Source: Alphaproteobacteria bacterium (GTDB taxonomy: Bacteria; Myxococcota_A; UBA796; UBA2385). Taken from it: a stretch of DNA of 64,000 bases. Positions 20,896-29,962 of the stretch are shown here, one piece after another. The position numbers were made by a program, and so were the translations under genes. How positions within the stretch are numbered: the stretch's first letter is position 1; every line of letters starts with the position of its first letter. The notes below the pieces were generated by a model that saw nothing but the letters and a program-made list of their open reading frames with translations, was not told where the DNA came from and made no database searches. The stretch covers positions 1-64,000 of the forward strand of contig JACKEY010000023.1 of NCBI GenBank assembly GCA_020632755.1. The letters are read 5' to 3'.

Positions 20896-22014
20896 TCAGC
20901 CCTCGGGCACGTCCATCGGCACGGTCAGCATCGCCAGCATGATCGCGTTGCCGAGCGGCCCGCCGGTCTTGAAGGAGCTGCCGGTCCAGCCGCCGAACAC
21001 CCGGGTCGTGCCCCACAGCTCGCCGAACCACTGCTCGTCGCCGATCACGCGGGCCGCGGCCAGCGAGAAGCCGGTGGCCGAGATGCTGGCGCCTTCGATG
21101 AGCGGCCCGCTGTCCACGTCGCCCTCGCAGCGGTGCCCGGCCGCGCAGCGCCGCGGGTGGTACTCGCGCACGGCGTGGAAGCCATGGGCCTGCATGGCGA
21201 GCCCGTCGCGGACGCTGGTGGCCAGGTCCCGGGACAGCGCGGGATCGGCGTGCCGCAGGGCCCACACGGCGAGCGCCGTGCCGGAGCCGCGGCCGACGCT
21301 GCGGGGCCGCCCGTCGCCGTAGGTCATCTGCACCAGCAGGCCGTCCTGGTCGACGAAGCGGCGTCGGTAGCCGTCGAGGTGGGCGTCCAGCCAGGGCACG
21401 GGGGTACCGGTCGCCTGCGCGTGAAGGGCGACCGCGGCGATGGACATGGCGTGATCGACGGGGAAGGCCTGGTCCGGGTAGGTCTCGAGGATGGGCTGGC
21501 GCTTCATGTGGTCGGAGAGGAGGGCGACGATGCGGTCGTGCTCGGCCGCGTGGTCGGTCTCGGGGTCGAGCAGGCGCTCCATGCCCATCGCGACGCCCAG
21601 GTAGCCGAGGACGGCGTGGTCGTGACGGGTGCAGGTCAGGGCAAGGTCTCCCCACTGCTTCTCGTCGAAGGCCCAGCGCTCCTCCTGGAGGATGGCGTCG
21701 ACCGCCCGGTGGGTGCGGACCTTCATGAGCCCGGCGTGCTCGGGGTGGGCGAGGCCGAGCTGGGCGTGGCCCGCCGCGGCGAAGGCGTAGGTCGCGAACA
21801 CCCACTCCTGCTCGAACAGCTCGGCATCCGGCGCCACCCCCATGACGCCGAGGGCGCTGTGCTCGGGTCCGGCCTGCACCGCCCGATCGACCTCGTCGGA
21901 CAGCCGCAGGGCCGCTGCCTCGCCGTCCCAGGCCGCCGACCGCCACGACCACGCGGTCCGCCCCACACCCAGCGCCACCACCCCCGCCACCACTGCCAAC
22001 AGCCGTCGGTTCAT
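20896..22014 (-). CDS. exported or membrane-anchored helical protein of unknown function
   Basis: 372 residues; ATG at 22014 with AGGAGG upstream. A signal peptide or anchor (RLLAVVAGVVALGVGRTAW) leads into an all-helical protein with repeated His/Trp-rich segments: EQEWVFATYAFAAAGHAQLG, DLALTCTRHDHAVLGYLG, FPVDHAMSIAAVALH and SGPLIEGASISATGFSLAAA. Such periodic helices with polar residues at their ends suggest an alpha/alpha toroid like those of glycosidases and terpenoid-modifying enzymes, with DVDSGPL and HDH as possible active-site residues. I do not recognise a named family and assign no reaction. It is convergent with groEL and divergent from the enoyl-CoA hydratase gene. Confidence 0.75.
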   Translation of the reverse strand: MNRRLLAVVAGVVALGVGRTAWSWRSAAWDGEAAALRLSDEVDRAVQAGPEHSALGVMGVAPDAELFEQEWVFATYAFAAAGHAQLGLAHPEHAGLMKVRTHRAVDAILQEERWAFDEKQWGDLALTCTRHDHAVLGYLGVAMGMERLLDPETDHAAEHDRIVALLSDHMKRQPILETYPDQAFPVDHAMSIAAVALHAQATGTPVPWLDAHLDGYRRRFVDQDGLLVQMTYGDGRPRSVGRGSGTALAVWALRHADPALSRDLATSVRDGLAMQAHGFHAVREYHPRRCAAGHRCEGDVDSGPLIEGASISATGFSLAAARVIGDEQWFGELWGTTRVFGGWTGSSFKTGGPLGNAIMLAMLTVPMDVPEG

Positions 22015-22212
22015 CCCGCACCTCCTGTGTGCCCACCCTGACCTCGCCGCGCCGCCCGAGGCCGCCGGACCCGGCTGGACGGTCGGGAGCGGTGGCCCGG
22101 CGGTCGCCTCGTTAGACCCGAGCGGTCCCCTCCCCTGCGCGGGGCCGCCCTCCCGGTGTCGCCCCCGCGGCTTCATCCTCCCGGCGCTGCCCTCGCCTCC
22201 CCCGGAGCTCCC

Positions 22213-23046
22213 GTGCCCTCCTCCTTCGGTCCGCCTGCCGACGGCCACATCAGCCTCAACCACCAGGACGGCATCGGGCTGCTGACCATCCGCCGGGACA
22301 GCCGCCGCAACGCGCTGCACTGGCCGCTGTGGGTCGAGCTCGGCGAGAAGGTGGACGAGGCCCGCGACCTGGGCCTGCGCGCGCTGATCCTGACCGGGCA
22401 CGGCGCCCACTTCTGCAGCGGCATGGACCTCAAGCCCGACAACCCGCTGGTCCACCGCATCCTGCCGGCGATCATCGACGCCGACGCCGACGCCGCCCGC
22501 GGGGTCATCCTGGAGCTCAAGGCGATCACCCGCAAGCTGCTGGACTTCCCGGCCCCGACCATCGCCGCCATCGAGGGTGTCTGCGCTGGCGGCGGCTACG
22601 AGGTCGCCCTGCACTGCGACATGCTGGTCATCGGCGAAGGCGGCAAGGTCGGCCTGCCCGAGGTCCGCTGGGGCATGGTGCCCGACGTCGGCGGCACCAC
22701 CCTGCTGACCCGCCGCGTCGGCCCCGGCCGCGCCGCGCTGGCCGTCACCACCGGCCGCATGTTCGACGCCCGCCGCGCCCTGGAGCTCGGCTACGTCGAC
22801 GTGGTCTGCGACGAAGGCACCGCGCTCACCGAAGCCTGGGGCATCGCCACCGACATCTGCGAGGGCGGCCCCCACGCCGTCGGCGCGGCCGTCGCGGCGC
22901 TGCGCAAGGTGCCGGGCCGCTCCCTGGACGCCGCCCTGTCGGCCGAGACCGACGCGGGTGTCGCCGCCCTGACCAGCGGCGAGCCCCGCGAAGGCACCAT
23001 GGCCTTCGCCGAGAAGCGCCCCGCCTCGTGGAGCATCCAGAAGTGA
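22213..23046 (+). CDS. enoyl-CoA hydratase/isomerase family protein
   Basis: 277 residues from GTG at 22213, chosen because CCGGAG lies upstream and the family sequence (ISLNHQDGIGLLTIRRDSRRNAL) begins soon after. The crotonase fold is clear: oxyanion-hole segments AHFCSGMDL and IEGVCAGGGYEVALHCDM, then GKVGLPEVRWGMVPDVGGTTLL. The acidic residues in the second motif (PEVRWG, PDVGG) fit a hydratase/isomerase, but the substrate is not predictable. A TAGACC hexamer at 22113-22118 may be its promoter. lnt follows 22 bases downstream, so the pair may be co-transcribed. Confidence 0.9.
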   Translation: MPSSFGPPADGHISLNHQDGIGLLTIRRDSRRNALHWPLWVELGEKVDEARDLGLRALILTGHGAHFCSGMDLKPDNPLVHRILPAIIDADADAARGVILELKAITRKLLDFPAPTIAAIEGVCAGGGYEVALHCDMLVIGEGGKVGLPEVRWGMVPDVGGTTLLTRRVGPGRAALAVTTGRMFDARRALELGYVDVVCDEGTALTEAWGIATDICEGGPHAVGAAVAALRKVPGRSLDAALSAETDAGVAALTSGEPREGTMAFAEKRPASWSIQK

Positions 23047-23068
23047 CCCGGTTCCCGACGGAGCGCGC

Positions 23069-24766
23069 ATGACCGCGGCCGCCCGCATCATCGGCGCCCT
23101 GCTGACGGCGGTGAGCCTGCCGTTCATCTCGGCGCCCGCGAACCTGCACTGGCTGCACTGGGTGGCCTTCCTGCCGCTGTTCGCGGCGCTGTCGGGCCTG
23201 TCGCTCAAGCGCGGCGTGCTGCTGTCCTACTTCACGGGCTGGGTCAGCAACTTCATCATCTTCTGGTGGCTCATCGAGACCGTGCAGCGGTTCTCGAGCC
23301 TGCCGTGGGTGGTGGCGCTGCTGGTGCACATCCTGGCCACCACGGTGTTCAGCCTGTCCTACGGCATGTTCGGGCTGATGCCCTGGCTGCGGGCGCGGCT
23401 CGGCGGCTGGTGGATGCTGGCCTTCCCGATCACCATCGTCGCGAGCGAACAGGCCTTCCCGGTGCTGTTCCCCTACTACCAGGGGGTCAGCCAGTACCGG
23501 GTCGCGCCGATGATCCAGCTGGCCAGCGTCACGGGCATCATGGGCATCAGCTTCCTGGTGGTGCTGGTGAACTGCGTGCTCTTCGAGTCGCTGGACCGCC
23601 TGCGCCGCAAGCAGCGCCCGCCCCTGGCCGCCCTCGGCGCGACCGCCGCGGTCATGGCCGCGACCGTCGGCTTCGGCGTCTGGCGCCACGGCGCGGTCGA
23701 GGCCGAGCTGGCGAAGGCCCCCGAGCTGCAGGTCACCATCCTGCAGCAGAACGTCACGATGGAGGAGCGCCTGCGCCAGTCCGGCTGGGAGGGCTACTTC
23801 GAGTGGCTGCGGCTCACGAGCCGCGTCGCCGGCGACCGTCCCGATCTGGTCGTGTGGCCCGAAGGCGCGATCCCCTTCAACCCGCACGAGGAGCGGCCCT
23901 TCTCGACCCTGCGCAGCGGCAGCCAGCGGCGCCTGCTGGGCCGCCTGATGCAGAGCGGCGGCTACAACCTGATGAGCTGGCCCGAGTACGAGGGCGTGCT
24001 CTCGCCGAACAACGAGACGCTGGTCGCGGCCCTGAGCGAGAAGTCGGTGCGCAGCACCTTCGAGGAGATCGCGCAGAACGGCGGCTTCGACCTGCTCATC
24101 GGCGGCGGCACCATCGAGATGGGCCCGGGCCCCGAGGACTTCACCGCCCACAACAGCCTGTACGTCTTCGACGAGACCGGCACGATCGAGGCCCGCTACG
24201 ACAAGATGGTGCCCCTGCCCTTCGGCGAGTACATCCCGCTGTCGGACACCTTTCCGTTCCTCAAGGAGATCGTGCAGGGGCCCGGCGACTTCCAGGCCGG
24301 CGATCACCCCGTGTTCTTCGAGGTCGCCAACGCCGCCGGCGACACCCTGCGGTACACGACGCCCATCTGCTACGAGGCGATCCTCAACCCGACCATGCGC
24401 AAGCTGGCCGGCGGGGACAGCCCCGAGACCACCGCCGACTTCTTCGTGAACATCACGAACGACGCGTGGTTCGGCAACACCGCGAGCCCCCACCAGCACG
24501 CGATGCTGACCGCCGTGCAGACGGTCCAGGTCGGCCGGCCGATGCTGCGCATCGCCTACACGGGCATCTCGTGGGTCGTCGATCCCCACGGCGACATCCA
24601 CTACGAGACCACGCCCTTCACCGAGGAAGCCCACGTCGTGCCGATGCGCGTCGCGCACGTGCCGACCGTCTACGAGCGCGGCGGCTGGATCTTCGGCTGG
24701 CTGTGCACGGCCGGGTTCATCGGCATCGTGATCGTGGCCCGGCGCCGGGTGCCCACGCTCGGCTGA
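23069..24766 (+). CDS. lnt: apolipoprotein N-acyltransferase
   Basis: 565 residues. The N-terminal part has about six transmembrane helices, and a nitrilase-like domain occupies residues 230-540. The catalytic triad is visible: Glu265 in VWPEGAIPF, Lys379 in YDKMVPLPFGEYIP and Cys434 in TPICYEAI, with the Lnt-type ITNDAWFGNTASPHQH segment downstream. A final transmembrane helix ends the protein. Lnt adds the third acyl chain to lipoproteins in the inner membrane, the step required for Lol-dependent sorting; the LolA-like and LolCDE-like genes at 25979-29962 fit the same pathway. Confidence 0.93.
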   Translation: MTAAARIIGALLTAVSLPFISAPANLHWLHWVAFLPLFAALSGLSLKRGVLLSYFTGWVSNFIIFWWLIETVQRFSSLPWVVALLVHILATTVFSLSYGMFGLMPWLRARLGGWWMLAFPITIVASEQAFPVLFPYYQGVSQYRVAPMIQLASVTGIMGISFLVVLVNCVLFESLDRLRRKQRPPLAALGATAAVMAATVGFGVWRHGAVEAELAKAPELQVTILQQNVTMEERLRQSGWEGYFEWLRLTSRVAGDRPDLVVWPEGAIPFNPHEERPFSTLRSGSQRRLLGRLMQSGGYNLMSWPEYEGVLSPNNETLVAALSEKSVRSTFEEIAQNGGFDLLIGGGTIEMGPGPEDFTAHNSLYVFDETGTIEARYDKMVPLPFGEYIPLSDTFPFLKEIVQGPGDFQAGDHPVFFEVANAAGDTLRYTTPICYEAILNPTMRKLAGGDSPETTADFFVNITNDAWFGNTASPHQHAMLTAVQTVQVGRPMLRIAYTGISWVVDPHGDIHYETTPFTEEAHVVPMRVAHVPTVYERGGWIFGWLCTAGFIGIVIVARRRVPTLG

Positions 24767-24796
24767 GCCGCCGCCCCGTGCGCCCCCCCGGCGGGG

Positions 24797-25360
24797 TCAG
24801 TCGCCGTCGCGCACGACGATGGTGCCGGCCACCAGGTCGCCGAGCCGCCGCCCGTCGTCGCGGGCCAGGGCCAGCACACCTTCGAGCACCAGCAGGAAGC
24901 CGACCGCCGCCCAGCCGAGCAGCCCCACCGGGTCCGGCAGGATGGCGAGCCCCCACGCCAGGGCCAGCGGCAGGTTGCGCAGGATGGCCTGTTCGTTGGT
25001 GGCCGCTTCGCCGGTGATGGCGTCGACCACACGCACGCCGGACGCGCGCTTGCCCAGCCGGTAGCGCCCCCCGTCGACGTCGCGCAGGGACACGTAGGCG
25101 GTGGCCAGCAGGCTGGTGATCATGCCGGCGGCGCCGAAGGTGATCGGCGTGGCGAGCAGGCCGACGACTTCCAGCGCCACGAACAGGCCGAGCTCGCCGG
25201 CGAAGGCCCGGGCGCGCGCCGGCTTGGGCTGCACGTGGGCCGGGTCCGCGGGAGCCGGCAGGGTCGCGGCGATCTTCACGGCGCAGCCCGGCGGGTAGCC
25301 GGCAGGGCAGTCGACCAGGCCGTCGAGCGGCTGATCGCAGCGGGGGCAGACCGTGGGCAC
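24797..25360 (-). CDS. RDD-domain membrane protein with N-terminal zinc-ribbon-like Cys motif
   Basis: 187 residues, GTG start. The N-terminus holds CPRC...C...C (VCPRCDQPLDGLVDC), a small zinc-ribbon-like segment. The rest is an RDD domain: three hydrophobic segments, with RLGKRASGVRVVD and DGRRLGDLVAGTIVV as the conserved polar motifs. RDD proteins are small membrane proteins, some linked to ion exchange; the function here is unknown. It is divergent from the GbsR-like regulator. Confidence 0.85.
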   Translation of the reverse strand: MPTVCPRCDQPLDGLVDCPAGYPPGCAVKIAATLPAPADPAHVQPKPARARAFAGELGLFVALEVVGLLATPITFGAAGMITSLLATAYVSLRDVDGGRYRLGKRASGVRVVDAITGEAATNEQAILRNLPLALAWGLAILPDPVGLLGWAAVGFLLVLEGVLALARDDGRRLGDLVAGTIVVRDGD

Positions 25361-25405
25361 GCCCCTGCCTATGCACCTGTCGGCCGCTGTCCACGATCCG
25401 GAATG

Positions 25406-25440
25406 TTGTGGACATCATGAGTTTTCAGCAATAACTGAAA
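25406..25440 (+). promoter_or_regulatory. promoter and nested inverted repeat upstream of the GbsR-like gene
   Basis: In an unusually AT-rich pocket, TTGTGG (25406-25411), 17 bases, CAATAA (25429-25434) form a promoter. TTTCAG / CTGAAA (25423-25428, 25435-25440) is a perfect dyad over the -10, itself nested in GTTTTC / GAAAAC (25421-25426, 25445-25450). The position fits an operator for autoregulation by the adjacent regulator. Confidence 0.6.
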
Positions 25441-25455
25441 GATGGAAAACGTCTG

Positions 25456-25977
25456 ATGTCCCCCAGACCGCAGAGGAACCCGTTGTCCGAACGCGAGACC
25501 CGCGAGCGCCACTTCGTCGAGGAGATGGGGCTCATGTTCGAGGAGCTCGGCAGCACGCGCATGGTGGGCCGCATCCTGGGCCGCCTGCTGATCTGCGACC
25601 CGGCCCACCAGAGCAGCGCCGAGCTGGCCGAGGACCTGATGGTCAGCCGGGCCAGCATCTCCACGTCGACGCGCCAGCTGCTGCAGATGGGCATGATCGT
25701 CAAGCACCCCGTGCCGGGCGACCGAAACACCTACTTCCGCGTCCCGCCCGACGCCTTCGAGAACCACATGATGCGGGACATGGCCCGCGTCGGCCTGTTC
25801 ACCGACCTGTGCCGCCGCGGCCTGTCGCTGCTCGAGGACGAACCTCCCGAGCACCGGGCGCGGCTGCAGGAGCTGCACGACCTCTACGCCTTCATGGAGA
25901 AGGAGATGCCCCTCCTCCTCGAGAAGTGGCTCGCGCGCAAGCGCGGCGCTGCCTCCCCCGCCTCCCCGGAGTCCTGA
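25456..25977 (+). CDS. GbsR/MarR-type transcriptional regulator
   Basis: 173 residues. The central winged helix-turn-helix reads RMVGRILGRLLICDPAHQSSAELAEDLMVS, RASISTSTRQLLQMGMIVK and GDRNTYFRVPPDAF, the layout of GbsR-family repressors. The C-terminal helices are dimer-forming. A TTTCAG/CTGAAA dyad overlaps its probable promoter. It is the first gene of a run that continues with a LolA-like protein two bases downstream, so it probably senses a ligand handled by that transport system (inference). Confidence 0.85.
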   Translation: MSPRPQRNPLSERETRERHFVEEMGLMFEELGSTRMVGRILGRLLICDPAHQSSAELAEDLMVSRASISTSTRQLLQMGMIVKHPVPGDRNTYFRVPPDAFENHMMRDMARVGLFTDLCRRGLSLLEDEPPEHRARLQELHDLYAFMEKEMPLLLEKWLARKRGAASPASPES

Positions 25978-25978
25978 C

Positions 25979-26731
25979 ATGCGACGCCTCCTCCCTGCCC
26001 TGCTCCTCTCCCTCGCCTGCCTGGGCCCGGCCCTGTCCGCCCCGGCCCGGGCCGAGGACCCCTCCATCGACGACCTGCTCGACGCCGCCGACGACATCCA
26101 GCGCGGGGCGTCCAGCCACGCCGTCGTGGTCATGCAGGTCAAGACCGACCGCTACGAGCGCACCATGAAGATGGAGTCGTGGGCCAAGGGCACCGAGCGC
26201 TCGCTGATCCGCATCCTCGAGCCCGCCAAGGACGCCGGCGTCGCCACGCTGATGGTGGACGACAACATCTGGAACTACCTGCCGAAGGTCGACCGCACGA
26301 TGAAGGTGCCGGCCGGCATGATGGGCGGCAGCTGGATGGGCAGCCACTTCACGAACGACGACCTGGTCAAGGAGTCCCGGATGTCCGAGGACTTCACCGG
26401 CGAGATCGTCGGCCGACCCGAAGACGGCGGCGTCTGGAAGATCACGCTGACCCCCAAGCCCGACGCCCCCGTCGTCTGGGGCAAGGTCGAGATCGAGATC
26501 ACGCCCGACAAGGTGCCCACCGTCGCTCGCTACTACGACGAGAAGGGCAACCTGGTCCGCACCATGACCTGGGGCGACGTGCGCGAGATGGACGGCCGCA
26601 AGGTCCCCGCCGAGATGAAGCTCGTCCCCGCCGAGGAGCCCGACGAGTTCACCCTGGTCCGCTACGACCAGATCGACTTCGACATCGACGTGTCCGACGA
26701 CATGTTCTCGCTCCAGGCGCTCAAGCGCTGA
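25979..26731 (+). CDS. LolA-like outer-membrane lipoprotein-sorting protein
   Basis: 250 residues: signal peptide to about residue 24 (ALSAPARA), then the half-barrel fold of the LolA/LolB superfamily, shown by MKMESWAKGTERSLIRILEPAKDAGVA, DDNIWNYLPKVDRTMKVP and the closing KVPAEMKLVP / DFDIDVSDDMFSLQAL. Unlike housekeeping LolA, these proteins usually accompany FtsX-type ABC permeases and are thought to carry lipids or lipidated cargo across the periplasm. The ribosome site CGGAG overlaps the end of the regulator gene. Confidence 0.87.
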   Translation: MRRLLPALLLSLACLGPALSAPARAEDPSIDDLLDAADDIQRGASSHAVVVMQVKTDRYERTMKMESWAKGTERSLIRILEPAKDAGVATLMVDDNIWNYLPKVDRTMKVPAGMMGGSWMGSHFTNDDLVKESRMSEDFTGEIVGRPEDGGVWKITLTPKPDAPVVWGKVEIEITPDKVPTVARYYDEKGNLVRTMTWGDVREMDGRKVPAEMKLVPAEEPDEFTLVRYDQIDFDIDVSDDMFSLQALKR

Positions 26732-26761
26732 GCCCCACCCACCCGTGACCCTGGGGGGGCG

Positions 26762-28012
26762 ATGCTGCCCGCCATGGCCTGGCGCAACCTGTGGCGACAC
26801 GGGCGGCGCACCTTCATCACCGCTGCCGCGATGGGCGTGTCCGTCGCCTTCGTCATGGCCATGCTGGCCTACGTCGACGGCATGTACGGGAAGATGGCCG
26901 AGATCATGATCGATCAGGCCACCGGCCACGTGCAGGTGCACCACCCCGACTACCCGGGGACGCGCGCCCTCGACGACACGGTCAAGGACGCCGGCGCCCG
27001 CATCGAGGCGCTCGGCGGCCTGCCCGAGACCCGCGCCATCGCCCCGCGGCTGAACGGCTACGCCCTGCTGGGCGGCGAGAAGAAGACCAGCGGCGCCCAG
27101 CTGGTCGGCGTCGATCCCGTGCGCGAGGCCGACGTCCTGCCTGTGCACGACCGCGTCAAGGAGGGGCGCTGGCTGTCGCCCGAGCCCGCCCGCGAGATCG
27201 TCCTGGGCCGGGGGCTGGCCGACACGCTCGAGGTCGGGGTCGGCGACCAGGTCGTCGCCATGACCCAGGCCGCCGACGGCTCGCTCGGCAACGACCTGTA
27301 CGAGGTCGTCGGCATCAGCACCTCGGGCTCGGTCACCCTCGACCGGATGGGCGCCTGGCTGCACCTGCAAGACGTGCAGTCCCTGCTGGTGCTGCCCGAC
27401 CAGGTCCACCAGATCACGATCCTGGCCCCGACCAGCGAAGCGCGCATCAACGACCCCGACGTGCTGGCCGCCGCCGCCGCCGTGCGCGGCGTGGTCGGCG
27501 ACAGCGACGACCTGGAGATCCTGACCTGGTGGGAAGCGTCCCCCCAGACCGCCGAGATGATGGGCATGTCCGACGCGAGCGCCGGCATCATGCTGGTCAT
27601 CGTGTTCGGCGTCGCCGGGCTCGGCATCCTGAACACCATGCTGATGAGCGTCTTCGAGCGCACGAAGGAGCTCGGCGTGATGAAGGCGCTCGGCACGCGG
27701 CCCTGGGCCATCGTGCAGCTGGTGCTGTGGGAGAGCCTGCTGCTGGGCGCGATGGCCGCCGTCGGCGGGCTGGCGCTCGGCGGCGTGCTGGACTGGCTGC
27801 TGGTCACGCAGGGCCTGTCGCTCACGACCGGCGACGGCGAGCAGCTGTCCAGCATGGGTGTGCTGTTCGACCCCGTGATCTACGGCGTGGTGAAGCCCGA
27901 GCGCATCGTCACCACCGTCGTGTCCTTGCTCGTGGTGGCCGTGCTGGCCGCTCTGTGGCCCGCCCTGCGGGCAGCCCGCCTGGAGCCCGTCCAGGCCATG
28001 CAGGACCGGTGA
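26762..28012 (+). CDS. FtsX/LolC-type ABC transporter permease (first)
   Basis: 416 residues, ATG preceded by GGGGGGG. One N-terminal transmembrane helix (TFITAAAMGVSVAFVMAMLAYVDGM) is followed by a large periplasmic MacB-like domain (residues about 45-270) and three C-terminal helices, the topology of LolC/LolE and MacB. Conserved ends are present: EASPQTAEMMGMS before helix 2, MLMSVFERTKELGVMKALGTRPW after it, and AARLEPVQAMQ at the C-terminus. It pairs with the next permease and the ATPase at 29270. Confidence 0.92.
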   Translation: MLPAMAWRNLWRHGRRTFITAAAMGVSVAFVMAMLAYVDGMYGKMAEIMIDQATGHVQVHHPDYPGTRALDDTVKDAGARIEALGGLPETRAIAPRLNGYALLGGEKKTSGAQLVGVDPVREADVLPVHDRVKEGRWLSPEPAREIVLGRGLADTLEVGVGDQVVAMTQAADGSLGNDLYEVVGISTSGSVTLDRMGAWLHLQDVQSLLVLPDQVHQITILAPTSEARINDPDVLAAAAAVRGVVGDSDDLEILTWWEASPQTAEMMGMSDASAGIMLVIVFGVAGLGILNTMLMSVFERTKELGVMKALGTRPWAIVQLVLWESLLLGAMAAVGGLALGGVLDWLLVTQGLSLTTGDGEQLSSMGVLFDPVIYGVVKPERIVTTVVSLLVVAVLAALWPALRAARLEPVQAMQDR

Positions 28013-28016
28013 CCCC

Positions 28017-29246
28017 ATGCTCTTGCTGAAGCTCGCGACGCGAAACCTGCTGCGGAACACGCGGCGGACGCTCATCACGATGGCCGGCATCTCGCTGGGG
28101 CTGGCCATGATGATGGGCAGCAACAACCTGGCCTTCGGCAGCCACCAGGACATGCTGCGCACGGCCATCGGCCTGCTGGCCGGTCACGTGGTCGTCCAGG
28201 CCGAGGGCTACCAGGAGGAGAACGACGCCGAGCTGGTCGTCACCGACTCCACCGCGGTGGCCGAGCAGCTGCGCCAGGCCTTCCCCGATGCCAGTGTCGG
28301 GAGGAGGCTGCTGGTCGACGGGCTCATCACCAGCCCGACGAACGCCCGCGGCGCGGCGCTGCGCGGGGTCGAGCCGTCGGCCGAGGCGAAGGTCATCGAT
28401 CTCGACGACAAGGTCATCGAGGGCGAGTGGCTGGCCGACGACGACGACCGCGGCATCCTGATGGGCGAGGAGATGGTCGACGCGCTGGGCATCGAGATCG
28501 GCGACAAGGTCGTGTTCATGGCCCAGCCCGACGGCGACGAGGTCCAGTCCAAGCTGTTCCGCCTGCGCGGCATCTACCGGACCGGCTCGCCGGAGATCGA
28601 CGGCTACATCGCCATCGTGCCGCTGCAGGCCGCCCAGGGGCTGTACCAGGCGAAGGACCCGGCCACGCAGATCGCCGTGCACCTGGACAGCGACCGCCAG
28701 ACCCTGCCGACCTGGGAGCGGGCCACCCAGGTGGTCACGGCCGACGGGCTCGAAGTGCTGCCCTGGCAGAAGGCCATCCCCGACGTCTACGAGTTCGTGA
28801 AGCTCGACAGCGCCTACAGCGACGGCATCTGGTTCGTGCTGGGGCTCATCGTCGCGATGGGCGTCGTGAACACCGTGCTGATGTCCGTGCTCGAGCGCGT
28901 GCGCGAGTTCGGCGTGATGATGGCGGTCGGGCTCAAGCCCCTGAAGCTCGCGCTGATGGTGCTGGCCGAGGGGCTGGTGCTGGGCATGGCGTCCGCCGTC
29001 ATCGGCGTGGGGCTGGGCCTGCTGCTGTCCTGGCCGCTCGTCGTCTACGGCATCGACATGTCGTCGATGGGCGAGTCCATGGAGACCGCCGGCGTGCCGC
29101 TGTCGATGCACATGTACGCCGAGATCGACTGGGCGCGGCTGTTCGTCTACCCCTTCATCGGCATCGGCTTCTCGGTGCTGGCCAGCCTGTACCCGGCCTG
29201 GAAGGTCACGCGGCTGTCCCCCATCGAAGCCATCCAGCACCAGTGA
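28017..29246 (+). CDS. FtsX/LolC-type ABC transporter permease (second)
   Basis: 409 residues starting four bases after the first permease. It has the same four-helix topology with a periplasmic domain. Motifs include NLLRNTRRTLITMAGISLGLAM at the start, VLMSVLERVREFGVMMAVGLKP after helix 2, and KVTRLSPIEAIQHQ at the end. The two permeases are diverged paralogues and probably form a heterodimer, like LolC and LolE. Confidence 0.92.
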   Translation: MLLLKLATRNLLRNTRRTLITMAGISLGLAMMMGSNNLAFGSHQDMLRTAIGLLAGHVVVQAEGYQEENDAELVVTDSTAVAEQLRQAFPDASVGRRLLVDGLITSPTNARGAALRGVEPSAEAKVIDLDDKVIEGEWLADDDDRGILMGEEMVDALGIEIGDKVVFMAQPDGDEVQSKLFRLRGIYRTGSPEIDGYIAIVPLQAAQGLYQAKDPATQIAVHLDSDRQTLPTWERATQVVTADGLEVLPWQKAIPDVYEFVKLDSAYSDGIWFVLGLIVAMGVVNTVLMSVLERVREFGVMMAVGLKPLKLALMVLAEGLVLGMASAVIGVGLGLLLSWPLVVYGIDMSSMGESMETAGVPLSMHMYAEIDWARLFVYPFIGIGFSVLASLYPAWKVTRLSPIEAIQHQ

Positions 29247-29269
29247 CCCCCTCCTCCGAAGGCACGACC

Positions 29270-29962
29270 ATGACCTCCTCCCCCATCGTCACCGTGCGCG
29301 ACCTGCACCGGCACTACCAGCAGGGCGAGATCACCGTGAAGGCCCTGCGCGGCGTGGACCTGGACATCGGCCGCGGCGAATTCACCGCCCTGATGGGCGC
29401 GTCGGGCTCGGGCAAGACCACCCTGCTCAACATGATCGGCGGGCTGGACAGCCCGACCAGCGGGACCGTGCTCGTCGACGGCCAGGACGTCGGCGCCATG
29501 GACCGCGGGCGCAAGTCGGACCTGCGGCTGGACAAGATCGGCTTCGTGTTCCAGTCCTACAACCTGATCCCCGTGCTCAGCGCCGTCGAGAACACCGAGT
29601 TCGTGCTGATGCTGCGCGGGGTCGGCAAGAAGGAACGGCGCGACAAGGCGATGGCCGTGCTGCAGCAGGTGGGGCTCGGCGGCATGGAGCACCGGCGCCC
29701 CCGCGAGATGTCCGGCGGCCAGCAGCAGCGCGTGGCCGTGGCCCGGGCCATCGCCAGCGAGCCGGCCCTGGTGCTGGCCGACGAGCCGACGGCGAACCTG
29801 GACAGCCAGACCGGCCACGACCTGATCCAGCTGATGCAGAAGCTCAACGACGAGCTCGGCCTGACCTTCGTCTTCGCGACCCACGACCCCAAGGTCAAGG
29901 ACGCCGCCCACCGCGTCGTCTGGATGGAGGACGGCCAGGTGCAGCAGGACGAGCGCAAGTGA
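29270..29962 (+). CDS. LolD/MacB-type ABC transporter ATPase
   Basis: 230 residues. Walker A is MGASGSGKTTLLN, the Q-loop is FVFQSYNLIPVLSAVEN, the signature is MSGGQQQRVAVARA, Walker B is ALVLADEPTANLDS, and the H-loop is ATHD. The SYNL(I/L)P segment is typical of the LolD/MacB/FtsE group that drives mechanotransmission rather than substrate translocation. It energises the two upstream permeases. The stop overlaps the next start. Confidence 0.96.
   Translation: MTSSPIVTVRDLHRHYQQGEITVKALRGVDLDIGRGEFTALMGASGSGKTTLLNMIGGLDSPTSGTVLVDGQDVGAMDRGRKSDLRLDKIGFVFQSYNLIPVLSAVENTEFVLMLRGVGKKERRDKAMAVLQQVGLGGMEHRRPREMSGGQQQRVAVARAIASEPALVLADEPTANLDSQTGHDLIQLMQKLNDELGLTFVFATHDPKVKDAAHRVVWMEDGQVQQDERK

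Noticed and set aside
22329..23072. Arg-rich 247-residue frame overlapping the enoyl-CoA hydratase gene
   Set aside because: Same-strand shadow; the hydratase frame has the crotonase motifs.
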